Source of the DNA: Flavonifractor porci
GTDB lineage: Bacteria; Bacillota; Clostridia; Oscillospirales; Oscillospiraceae
Reading direction: 5' to 3'
Length of the DNA: 64,000 bases
Assembly (NCBI RefSeq): GCF_037572415.1
Contig: NZ_JBBHLB010000008.1
Location: forward strand, 62,001-126,000
In this document: positions 57,088-64,000 of the stretch, piece by piece
Position numbering within the stretch: position 1 is the stretch's first letter
Layout: every line of letters begins with the position of its first letter
Made by a program: the position numbers and the translations under genes
The notes under the pieces: model-generated
What the model saw: the letters and a program-made list of their open reading frames with translations, nothing else
Database searches by the model: none
What the model was told of the DNA's origin: nothing

Positions 57088-57774
57088 ATGGAGGAGCGTA
57101 TCCTGCTGGTGGAGGATGAGGAAAAGCTGGCCCGCATGGTGGAACTGGAGCTGAATTACGAGGGCTACCAGGTGGAAAAGGCCTTTGACGGCCGGGCGGG
57201 ACTGGATCTGGCTCTGTCCGGGCGGTTCGACCTGATCCTGCTGGACATCATGCTGCCTGCCCTCTCCGGCATGGAGGTGCTCCGCCGCCTGCGGCGGGAG
57301 AGCCAGGTACCCGTCATCATGCTTACCGCCCGGGACACGGTGGTGGACAAGGTGTCCGGCCTGGACATGGGGGCGGACGACTATGTGACCAAGCCCTTTG
57401 CCACCGAGGAGCTGCTGGCCCGCATCCGGGCCGCCCTGCGGAAGCGGCCCGCTCGGACCGAGCCGGACAACAGGCTGTCCATTGGGCCCCTGGTCATGGA
57501 TCTGGACCGGCATCTGGTGGCGGTGGACGGCCAGAACGTGGCCCTCACCCGCCGGGAATTTGACCTGCTGCGCTGTCTGCTGGAGCACAAGGAAAAGGTC
57601 CTGTCCCGGGAGGAACTGCTGGAACAGGTATGGGGCTTCGACTTTATAGGTGAGACCAATACCGTGGACGTATACATCCGCTTTCTGCGGACCAAACTGG
57701 ACGAGGCGTTCCACATCAAGCTGATCCACACCATCCGGGGTGTGGGCTATGTGATTCGGGAGGGATCGGAATGA
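57088..57774 (+). CDS. OmpR/PhoB-type response regulator
   Basis: 228 residues. Receiver domain with the acidic pair at ED10-11, phospho-acceptor Asp53 (LILLDIMLP), Thr in MLTARD and Lys in VTKPFA; C-terminal winged helix (LTRREFDLLRCLLEHKEKVLSREELLEQVWG; NTVDVYIRFLRTKLDE). GAGGTG precedes the ATG. Its stop overlaps the small flavodoxin-like gene (ATGA), and the histidine kinase follows that. Confidence 0.95.
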   Translation: MEERILLVEDEEKLARMVELELNYEGYQVEKAFDGRAGLDLALSGRFDLILLDIMLPALSGMEVLRRLRRESQVPVIMLTARDTVVDKVSGLDMGADDYVTKPFATEELLARIRAALRKRPARTEPDNRLSIGPLVMDLDRHLVAVDGQNVALTRREFDLLRCLLEHKEKVLSREELLEQVWGFDFIGETNTVDVYIRFLRTKLDEAFHIKLIHTIRGVGYVIREGSE

Positions 57775-58052
57775 AGGTTTCCGCCATCGTTTACTCCAGC
57801 AACACCGGCTTTACCGCCCAGTACGCCACTCTGCTCTCCCACCAGACCGGCCTGCCCCTTTTCTATCTGCGGGGCGGCTATTCCCCCGCCCGGGTCCGGG
57901 GAAAATATAAAATGATGATGGCTATGATGAAGGCCATTCTCTCCAAAAAGACCGACTCTCAGTCCCGTGAGGCCCTGGAGGCTATGGAACGGGGCGCCGA
58001 CTGGGTGAGCGCCCCCCAGCTGGAGCCGGTGCTGAACTGGCTCTGGGGATAG
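57771..58052 (+). CDS. Half-size flavodoxin-like protein within a two-component operon
   Basis: 93 residues. Begins MKVSAIVYSSNTGFTAQYAT, the phosphate-binding loop of flavodoxins (T/S-x-T-G-x-T), but ends after about 90 residues where flavodoxins run to 140-170, so the FMN isoalloxazine loops are mostly missing. It overlaps the response regulator stop by four bases and lies 4 bases before the kinase. Could be a reduced redox- or phosphate-sensing accessory. Confidence 0.7.
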   Translation: MKVSAIVYSSNTGFTAQYATLLSHQTGLPLFYLRGGYSPARVRGKYKMMMAMMKAILSKKTDSQSREALEAMERGADWVSAPQLEPVLNWLWG

Positions 58053-58056
58053 GCCC

Positions 58057-59523
58057 ATGTCTGCCAAGACCACCCGGCCAAAGGGCCGCATCAAGTCCTC
58101 CATTGTGGCCCGGCTCAACGCCCGGCTCTTTTTCCGGCTGCTGGGGATTTACCTGCTGCTGGACATCCTGCTCATCCTGCTGTTCTGGGGCGGCCTCATC
58201 GTCTGGTCCGACCGGCAGGCAGCGGGACTGAAAGCCCTGGCGGAAAAACAGGGCGCCCCCTCCGAGGAGGCCGCGGCATGGATGTCCGCCGGCAGCTATT
58301 CCGTAACAGAAGCGGAGGGGGACCCCAACGGTATCCTGCTCCCCCACTGGCTTCCCTCCCCCCAGGAGGCGCTGGAGGGGGACCAGCGCTGGTTTGATCC
58401 GGGGACGGTACATCTCATCCCTCTCATGGCCTTTTCCACCGGCGGCCCCACCAGCTACACCCTGGTGACCCAAAACCAGGGACAGGAATTGGCCATCACC
58501 CTGGATCTGTCCCGTCCCGCCGTCCTCTTCGTCTTTGCCGGGCGGGTAGTGCTGATCTGCCAGCTGGTCAGTCTGGTGCTCAACCTGTTTAAAAACGCAG
58601 GCACCATCCGCCGCACCCTGCGGCCCATCCAGGACCTGGCCGCCGCCGCCACCCGGCTGGGTGGCTCCATGTCGCCGGAGGAGCTCCAGGCTCTGGCCGG
58701 AGAGCTGGACGAGATCAACGCCAGCCACCTGGACCGGCGCATCCCGGTGACCGGCACCCAAAAGGAGCTGAAGGCACTGGCCCAGGCTATCAACGCCATG
58801 CTGGACCGGATCAACGAGGCCTACCGCTCCCAAACCCGCTTTGTCTCTGACGCCAGCCATGAGCTGCGCACCCCCATCGCTGTGATCCAGGGTTACGCCA
58901 GCCTGCTGGACCGATGGGGCAAGGACGACCCCGCCACCCGGCAGGAGGCCATCGACGCCATCCGCCAGGAGGCCGACTCCATGAAACAGCTGGTGGAACA
59001 GCTGCTCTTTCTGGCCCGGGGGGACAACGCCTCCGTCCCCTTCCATCCTCAGCTGTGCGATCTGACCGAACTGGCCGCCGAGGTGCTGCGGGAGACCCAG
59101 ATGCTGGACCACACCCACCATCTGGAGGGGAAATGGCTGTGCGCCGTGCCGGTGGTGGCCGACGAGGGGCTCATTAAGCAGGCCCTGCGCATTTTGGTGG
59201 ACAACGCCCTGAAATACACCCCCGCCCGGGGCTGCATCACCCTGTCAGTCCAGGGGAAGGACGGTCTGGCCCGGCTGACGGTGGCCGACCAAGGGCAGGG
59301 CATCGACGCCCAAAGCCTGCCCCACATCTTTGACCGCTTCTACCGCACCGACGAGAGCCGGGCCCGGCAGACCGGCGGCGCCGGTCTGGGCCTGTCCATT
59401 GCCAAGTGGATCGCCGACCGCCACGGGGGCTGGTTTGAGGTGGTGTCCTGGCCAGGGGTGGGTACCCGCTTTACACTGGTGCTGCCCCTGGATTCCATGG
59501 AGGACCCCGTCGCTCCGGCCTGA
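58057..59523 (+). CDS. Sensor histidine kinase
   Basis: 488 residues. Helix near residues 30-55, an outer region of about 110 residues, second helix (VLFVFAGRVVLICQLVSLVLNLF), HAMP-like linker, then the H box with His268 (SDASHELRTPIAVIQGYASLLDRWG), N box (LRILVDNALKYTPARGCI), and G boxes (DQGQGI; GAGLGLSIAKWIADRHGG). Partner of the upstream response regulator. The ribosome site is weak (GGGGATAGG), consistent with coupling to the preceding gene. Confidence 0.94.
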   Translation: MSAKTTRPKGRIKSSIVARLNARLFFRLLGIYLLLDILLILLFWGGLIVWSDRQAAGLKALAEKQGAPSEEAAAWMSAGSYSVTEAEGDPNGILLPHWLPSPQEALEGDQRWFDPGTVHLIPLMAFSTGGPTSYTLVTQNQGQELAITLDLSRPAVLFVFAGRVVLICQLVSLVLNLFKNAGTIRRTLRPIQDLAAAATRLGGSMSPEELQALAGELDEINASHLDRRIPVTGTQKELKALAQAINAMLDRINEAYRSQTRFVSDASHELRTPIAVIQGYASLLDRWGKDDPATRQEAIDAIRQEADSMKQLVEQLLFLARGDNASVPFHPQLCDLTELAAEVLRETQMLDHTHHLEGKWLCAVPVVADEGLIKQALRILVDNALKYTPARGCITLSVQGKDGLARLTVADQGQGIDAQSLPHIFDRFYRTDESRARQTGGAGLGLSIAKWIADRHGGWFEVVSWPGVGTRFTLVLPLDSMEDPVAPA

Positions 59524-59534
59524 AGTGAACCTCA

Positions 59535-59564
59535 AGCGCTCCCGTTCCGGCGGGAGCGTTTTTT
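59535..59564 (+). terminator. Intrinsic terminator of the two-component operon
   Basis: CGCTCCCG / CGGGAGCG with TTCCGG loop followed by TTTTTT. Confidence 0.88.
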
Positions 59565-59640
59565 ACAGAAACCCGGGAACTTTTTGTCAGCGGCCGCCGT
59601 CCAATAGAGCGATCACAAAACAGAAAAGGAGAGTCCTGAT

Positions 59641-60384
59641 ATGAATCATCGTTTTCTCGCTCTGGCTCTGGCCGGGACGCTGACCCTTGGTATGCTGACT
59701 GCCTGCGGCAGCGGCGACGGCATTGCCGAGACTCCCAACACCGTCACTACTCCCCCCGTGGCCGAGAGCGTCACCCCCTCTCCCGAGAACTCCGCTCCCG
59801 TCACCGAGAGTCCCGACGCTCTGCCTGAGAGCTCCGCTCCTGTAGAGGAGAGCGAGGCTCCCTCCAGCGAACCTACTGCTACCCCCTCCTCCAAGCCCTC
59901 CGCAAAGCCCACCTCCACCCCCAAGCCCACCGCTCCGGCTACCCCCAAGCCCACCGTCAAGCCTACCCCCGCTCCCACCCCCACGCCGGAGAGCACACCT
60001 CAGACCAGCGCCGTCCAGTCTACCTGGAACGACATTGCCAAGCTGGACCTGCCCAATCTGACCGCCATGGATGACGCCACTCTCTCCGCCCTCTACGGCA
60101 TCAGTGCCTCCGATTTGGAGGAGTATGTGTGCATGATGCCCCTCATGGGTGTCCATGCCACCGAATTTTTCATCGCCGAGGTGAAGGACGGCAAGATGGA
60201 CACCGTGAAGGCCGGCATTGCCAAGCGCCAGGCTGATCTGGACGCCCAGTGGTCCCAGTATCTGCCTGATCAGCATGAGTTGGTGAAGAACTACCAGCTG
60301 GTCACCAACGGCAATTATGTATTCTTTGCCGTCAGCGAGTACGCCGGCGACGCAGTCACCATTTTTAACAGTTACACAAAATAA
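59641..60384 (+). CDS. DUF4358 lipoprotein with long Pro/Ser/Thr linker
   Basis: 247 residues. Lipobox LGMLTACGS (Cys about residue 22). Residues ~30-125 are a Pro-Ser-Thr-Glu spacer with PTP/KPT repeats, then the DUF4358 domain (LYGISASDLEEYVCMMPLMGVHATEFFIAEVKDGKMDTVKAGIAKRQADLDAQW). Function unknown; the domain is often encoded near MBOAT/DHHW cell-wall acyltransferase genes in Clostridia, as here. AAAGGAG precedes ATG. Confidence 0.85.
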   Translation: MNHRFLALALAGTLTLGMLTACGSGDGIAETPNTVTTPPVAESVTPSPENSAPVTESPDALPESSAPVEESEAPSSEPTATPSSKPSAKPTSTPKPTAPATPKPTVKPTPAPTPTPESTPQTSAVQSTWNDIAKLDLPNLTAMDDATLSALYGISASDLEEYVCMMPLMGVHATEFFIAEVKDGKMDTVKAGIAKRQADLDAQWSQYLPDQHELVKNYQLVTNGNYVFFAVSEYAGDAVTIFNSYTK

Positions 60385-60444
60385 TCTCTATTTTTGGGTA
60401 GAATAGAAGTTGCACTCTGGTGCCGTACCCATTATAATCATGTC

Positions 60445-60480
60445 AGCGCCCGGCAGGGCAGGCCTGCCGGGCGTCTTTCC
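60445..60480 (+). terminator. Intrinsic terminator after the DUF4358 gene
   Basis: CGCCCGGCAGG / CCTGCCGGGCG stem followed by TCTTTCC; the short T-run allows partial read-through to the MBOAT gene. Confidence 0.7.
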
Positions 60481-60507
60481 TGAGATCTGTATAGAGAAGG
60501 TGAGCAG

Positions 60508-61908
60508 TTGGTCTTTTCCAGTTTGTATTTTTTATTTCTATATCTACCCATCGTATTACTAATTTACTACATTACCCCTTTGAAATGGCGCAACCTGTGG
60601 CTGCTGGTGGTCAACCTGGTCTTTTATGGCTGGGGCGAACCCAAGTATATCCTGCTGATGATTTTCACCATTGTGCTGGATTACTTCTGCGGTCTGATCG
60701 TGGCCCGGCGGAAATTACAAGGCGACGACAAGGGCGCCCGGATCGCTGTGGCGGTGGCGTTGGTCCTCAATCTGGCTATCCTGTTCTTCTTTAAATACTG
60801 GGATCTGGTGGCCAAGACCTTCCAGCACTTTGGCGTGGGTATGCCGGTGCTCAACCTGACCCTGCCCATCGGCATCTCCTTCTACACCTTCCAGACCATG
60901 ACCTACCCCGTGGATATCTACCGTGGAGACGCGCAGGTGCAGAAGAACATCATCAGCTTCGGTACCTTCGTGACCCTTTTCCCCCAGCTCATTGCCGGCC
61001 CCATCATCAAGTACAAGGAGCTGGCCGACCAGATGACCTACCGCACCCACTCCCCGGAGCAGTTTGCCTCCGGCGTGCAGGTATTTACGGTAGGCCTGGC
61101 CAAGAAGGTACTGCTGGCCAATAACATCGGCAAGCTGTGGGACGTCTATCTGGCCCTGCCCACCGACCAGCTCACCGTCTCCGGCGCTTGGCTGGGCGTG
61201 GCGGCCTTCTCCCTCCAGCTGTACTTTGACTTCTCCGGCTACTCCGATATGGCCGTGGGCCTGGGCCGGATGCTGGGCTTCGAGTTTTTGCGGAACTTCA
61301 ACTACCCCTATATCTCCAAGTCAGTCACCGAGTTCTGGCGCCGGTGGCACATCTCCCTGGGCTCCTGGTTCCGGGAGTATCTGTATATTCCTCTGGGCGG
61401 TAACCGGGTGAAAAAGCCCCGGCTGTTCTTCAACCTGTTTGTGGTGTGGGCCGCCACCGGCATCTGGCACGGCGCCAGCTGGAACTTCCTGATCTGGGGC
61501 CTTTACTTCGCCGCCCTCATTATTCTGGAAAAGGCCTTCCTGGGCAAGCTGCTGGAGAAGTGTCCCGCTGTGGTGCAGCACATCTACACCCTGTTCCTGG
61601 TGCTGGTAAGCTGGGCCATCTTCGCCGTGGAGGATTTCAACCACATGGGTGCCTATCTGGCCGCCATGTTCGGTAACGCCCATGGTGGGCTTGTCAGTGC
61701 CAGCGTGGGCTACTACTTCTCCTCCTTCCTGCCTATGCTGGTCATCGGCGCTGTGGCCGCCACTCCGCTGGGGGCCAAGCTGTGGAAAAAGCTGCCGGAA
61801 AAGCCTATGAAGGTGGTGCTGCCGGTGCTGCTGCTGGCCGGACTGATCCTTTCCACCGCCTACCTGGTTGACGGCACTTATAACCCCTTCCTCTACTGGA
61901 ACTTCTGA
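60508..61908 (+). CDS. MBOAT family O-acyltransferase (AlgI/DltB-like)
   Basis: 466 residues, about 11 membrane helices. TTG start at 60508, 5 bases after GAAGGTG. The N-terminus (MVFSSLYFLFLYLPIVLLIYY with TTG read as Met) and motifs YFDFSGYSDMAVGLGRMLGF, FWRRWHISLGSWFREYLYIPLGGNR and GIWHGASWNF (catalytic His) are classic MBOAT. Such enzymes move acyl, usually acetyl, groups across the membrane onto cell-surface polysaccharide, with a DHHW/AlgJ partner. Confidence 0.96.
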   Translation: MVFSSLYFLFLYLPIVLLIYYITPLKWRNLWLLVVNLVFYGWGEPKYILLMIFTIVLDYFCGLIVARRKLQGDDKGARIAVAVALVLNLAILFFFKYWDLVAKTFQHFGVGMPVLNLTLPIGISFYTFQTMTYPVDIYRGDAQVQKNIISFGTFVTLFPQLIAGPIIKYKELADQMTYRTHSPEQFASGVQVFTVGLAKKVLLANNIGKLWDVYLALPTDQLTVSGAWLGVAAFSLQLYFDFSGYSDMAVGLGRMLGFEFLRNFNYPYISKSVTEFWRRWHISLGSWFREYLYIPLGGNRVKKPRLFFNLFVVWAATGIWHGASWNFLIWGLYFAALIILEKAFLGKLLEKCPAVVQHIYTLFLVLVSWAIFAVEDFNHMGAYLAAMFGNAHGGLVSASVGYYFSSFLPMLVIGAVAATPLGAKLWKKLPEKPMKVVLPVLLLAGLILSTAYLVDGTYNPFLYWNF

Positions 61909-61924
61909 TTGGAGGCACTGTATT

Positions 61925-63061
61925 ATGTCGAAAAAGTACTGTATCTTCATTACGACCCTGTTCTGCGCCTTTATCGGCCTGTTTCTGGTGGCCAACGCCG
62001 CCGCGCCCGACCGGGAGTTCTCCGAAATGGAGAACCGCAAGCTGGAGCAGATGCCCAACGTCTCTGCGGACAGCCTGCTGAGCGGCCAGTTTATGCGGAA
62101 GTTTGAGACCTACACCACCGACCAGTTTGTGGGCCGGGACCTGTGGGTGGCCCTTAAATCCTCCACGGAGCGGACCCTGGGCAAACAGGAGAACAACAAT
62201 GTCTACTTCTGCGATGAGGACACCCTTATTACCCGGTTTGACCAGCCCGATGCCGCCAAGGTGACGGAAAACCTGAATCATGTGAACACTTTTGTGGAAA
62301 GTGTGCATATCCCGGTGACCTTCTCCCTCATTCCCACCCAGGCCTGCATCTGGGCGGACCGGCTGCCCGACGGGGCCCCCAACGCCAGCCAGACCGCTCT
62401 GCTGGACCAGGCCAAGGCGGCGGTACCCGGCGCTACCTGGGCGGATCTGTACAGCCCCCTGTGGGCGCACAAGGACGAGAGCATCTTCTACCGCACCGAC
62501 CACCACTGGACCAGCCTGGGCGCCTACTACGGCTACACTGCGCTGGCAGAAGCCTTGGGCTACACACCCGTACCTCTGGATGCCTATACCGAGACCATCC
62601 GTTCCACCGAGTTCTACGGCACGGTGTTCTCCTCCTCCGGCGTACGCTGGGTAAGCCCCGACACCATCTCCACTTATGTGCCTGACACCGGCATTACCGT
62701 CACCAGCTACACCTATGACAACACCGGCAACCAGGTGGAAGTGCCCCGCGCTCTGTACGACACCTCCTTCCTCTCCGTGAAAGACAAGTACTCCATGTTC
62801 CTGGGCGGCAACCAGTCTCTGGGCGTAGTCAAGACCCCCAATGCCGAAAAGCCCAAGCTGCTGGTCATTCGGGACTCCTACGCCGACTCTCTGGTGCCCT
62901 TCCTCACCCCCCACTTCTCCGAGATTCACCTGATCGACCTGCGCTACTACAAGCTGTCCATTGCCGACTACATCCAGCAGAACGGCATCGATCAGGCTCT
63001 GGTCCTCTACAGCGTTCCCAACTTTGTCACCGATTCCAATCTGTTCTGGATCACCCGCTGA
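61925..63061 (+). CDS. DHHW family protein, partner of the MBOAT enzyme
   Basis: 378 residues. Signal anchor (YCIFITTLFCAFIGLFLVANA) then an outer AlgX/AlgJ-like SGNH-type domain; the family motif YRTDHHWTSLGAYYGY contains the Asp-His-His-Trp. A serine in VIRDSYADSL completes a likely Ser-His-Asp set. Probably transfers the acyl group exported by the MBOAT protein to a polysaccharide outside the cell. GGAGG precedes ATG 61925, 16 bases after the MBOAT stop. Confidence 0.92.
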   Translation: MSKKYCIFITTLFCAFIGLFLVANAAAPDREFSEMENRKLEQMPNVSADSLLSGQFMRKFETYTTDQFVGRDLWVALKSSTERTLGKQENNNVYFCDEDTLITRFDQPDAAKVTENLNHVNTFVESVHIPVTFSLIPTQACIWADRLPDGAPNASQTALLDQAKAAVPGATWADLYSPLWAHKDESIFYRTDHHWTSLGAYYGYTALAEALGYTPVPLDAYTETIRSTEFYGTVFSSSGVRWVSPDTISTYVPDTGITVTSYTYDNTGNQVEVPRALYDTSFLSVKDKYSMFLGGNQSLGVVKTPNAEKPKLLVIRDSYADSLVPFLTPHFSEIHLIDLRYYKLSIADYIQQNGIDQALVLYSVPNFVTDSNLFWITR

Positions 63062-63067
63062 ACAAGC

Positions 63068-63100
63068 AAAAAGTCCGGCCCACAAGGGCCGGACTTTTTT
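63068..63100. terminator. Bidirectional terminator
   Basis: AAAAAGTCCGGCCC / GGGCCGGACTTTTTT with ACAA loop between the converging DHHW and NhaC genes. Confidence 0.92.
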
Positions 63101-63107
63101 GGCGAAA

Positions 63108-64000
63108 TCAGTCTCGCTGGGAGTGGACATTCATGGAGTGATTGACCTTGCCAATGATGAACAGGACCACTACCATGGAAACCACAGCGATGAGCAGGTT
63201 CAGAACCATGCTCTGAATCAGGGCAGCCAGGATGTAGTTGACGAAGCAGACCGCCGCCACGGTGACCGCGTAAGGCAGCTGAGTGGCCACATGGTTCAGG
63301 TGGTAGCACTGAGCGCCGGAGGAGGCCATGATAGTGGTATCAGAGATGGGAGAGCAGTGGTCGCCCATCACCGCGCCGCCCAGAGTGGCGGCAATGGCGA
63401 TCATCAGCATATCGTTGCCGTTGATCAAATCAGCAGTCAGATCAGCCGCGGCCACGCCGCCGGAGAACACCGGGATCACGATGGGCAGCAGGATGGTAAA
63501 GGTGCCCCAGGAAGTACCGGTGGCGAAGCCCAGGAATGCGGCGATGATAAACACCACGGCGGGCAGGAAGTTGTGGAGGCTCTCGCCAAAGCCGGACACA
63601 ATGTCGGCCACAAACTCGGGGGCGCCCAGGGTCTTGGTCACATCGCCGATGGTCCAGGCCAGGCAGAGGATCAGGATGGCAGGCACCATCTGCTTGAAAC
63701 CGCCGGGCAGACAATCCATCAGCTCGGTAAACTTCATGGAACGGCGCACGGTAAAGAAGATCATGGTGAAGATCAGAGCGATCAGAGAGCCCAAAGGCAG
63801 CGCATCAAAGGCGGAAGTGTTGGCAAAAGCGGTGATGATATCAGTACCGCCGTTCTGATAGCCCACCAGGATCATGGCGCCCACGCAGCAGGCCACCAGT
63901 GCAATTACTGGGATCACCAGATCGATGACCTTGCCGTTGGGGTTAAACTTCATCTCCTCCACACCGGCGAAGGGACGCTCAGGGGTGGTATACAAATCTC
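63108..64000 (-). CDS. NhaC family Na+/H+ antiporter (partial, 5' end beyond window)
   Basis: About 297 C-terminal residues of what is normally a ~450-520 residue, 12-helix carrier; the N-terminal part lies beyond the right edge. Family signature GATLGGAVMGDHCSPISDTTIMASSGAQCYHLNHVATQLPYA-type segment, GTSWGTFTILLPIVIPVF, and several helices. NhaC-type carriers exchange Na+ (or amino acids/malate-lactate) for protons. The exact substrate cannot be told. Confidence 0.9.
   Translation of the reverse strand, partial: DLYTTPERPFAGVEEMKFNPNGKVIDLVIPVIALVACCVGAMILVGYQNGGTDIITAFANTSAFDALPLGSLIALIFTMIFFTVRRSMKFTELMDCLPGGFKQMVPAILILCLAWTIGDVTKTLGAPEFVADIVSGFGESLHNFLPAVVFIIAAFLGFATGTSWGTFTILLPIVIPVFSGGVAAADLTADLINGNDMLMIAIAATLGGAVMGDHCSPISDTTIMASSGAQCYHLNHVATQLPYAVTVAAVCFVNYILAALIQSMVLNLLIAVVSMVVVLFIIGKVNHSMNVHSQRD

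Noticed and set aside
1..64000. CRISPR array, insertion sequence or rRNA operon
   Set aside because: Looked for regularly spaced repeats, transposase-like frames with inverted ends and rRNA-like blocks on both strands; none seen. The repeats found are the gene-end duplications, inserts and operator palindromes listed.

Overview
The window comes from a GC-rich, strictly anaerobic Firmicute. The best guess is the Oscillospiraceae (Intestinimonas / Flavonifractor / Pseudoflavonifractor-like gut bacteria). Evidence is Gram-positive style ribosome binding sites and sigma-A promoters, BlaI/BlaR1 pairs, SLH and copper-amine-oxidase-stalk secreted proteins, a rubredoxin, a selenocysteine-containing SelD and a complete lysine 2,3-/5,6-aminomutase set. 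No plasmid, phage or integrase genes are evident; the region reads as chromosome.

Layout. 1-1620: minus-strand thiamine thiazole operon thiS-thiF-thiG (thiG runs off the left edge) with its own promoter and a terminator-like leader hairpin. 1643-5172: secreted transglutaminase-like protein, isocitrate dehydrogenase, stalk-domain protein. 5342-8449: MATE exporter, AsnA, DUF3842 protein, tiny membrane protein. 8453-9541: P-loop ATPase. 9610-13354: selenium block: LysR regulator divergent from selD (in-frame UGA = selenocysteine), then yedE, yedF and a DUF3343 protein. 13430-14047: uridine kinase. 14098-20150: two complete BlaI/BlaR1 operons in tandem, each with an extra small gene coupled behind blaR1. 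20321-25338: DUF1846 protein, lipoprotein, EF-G-like GTPase. 25512-29111: two sigma factor/anti-sigma modules. 29151-30423: dusB and a divergent rubredoxin.

30823-39880 is the metabolic centrepiece: kamB-kamC (reactivation factors for lysine 5,6-aminomutase), then a strong promoter, a lysine riboswitch (L-box) with an intrinsic terminator, and kce-kdd-kamA-kamD-kamE. KamA turns L-lysine into beta-lysine, KamDE moves the terminal amino group (cobalamin and PLP), Kdd oxidises the 3,5-diaminohexanoate, and Kce cleaves it with acetyl-CoA. The thiolytic half of the lysine-to-butyrate route is not in the window. Here the riboswitch precedes lysine breakdown genes, so it should logically turn expression on with lysine.

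40022-49141: HAD phosphatase, sigma-54, a cassette of three small phage-like genes, tRNA-Thr and tRNA-Tyr, LexA-like repressor, DUF6483, cupin, minimal metalloprotease, Tex, P-loop kinase-like and coiled-coil proteins. 49203-56277: GalM, a small tail-like protein, a large SLH surface protein, a cysteine desulfurase-like enzyme and a stalk/deacetylase-like secreted protein. 56513-59523: DUF4342 protein and a two-component system with a half-size flavodoxin-like protein between regulator and kinase. 59641-64000: lipoprotein, MBOAT/DHHW acyltransferase pair, and a partial NhaC antiporter.

The most unusual pattern is shared by three unrelated loci: the EF-G gene, kdd and tRNA-Tyr. Each has its 3' end duplicated just downstream, with a 75-152 bp hairpin-rich insert between the copies. 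At two of the loci the second copy is itself interrupted by a second ~115 bp insert carrying a related hairpin. This looks like a small mobile or repeat element family acting at gene 3' ends.
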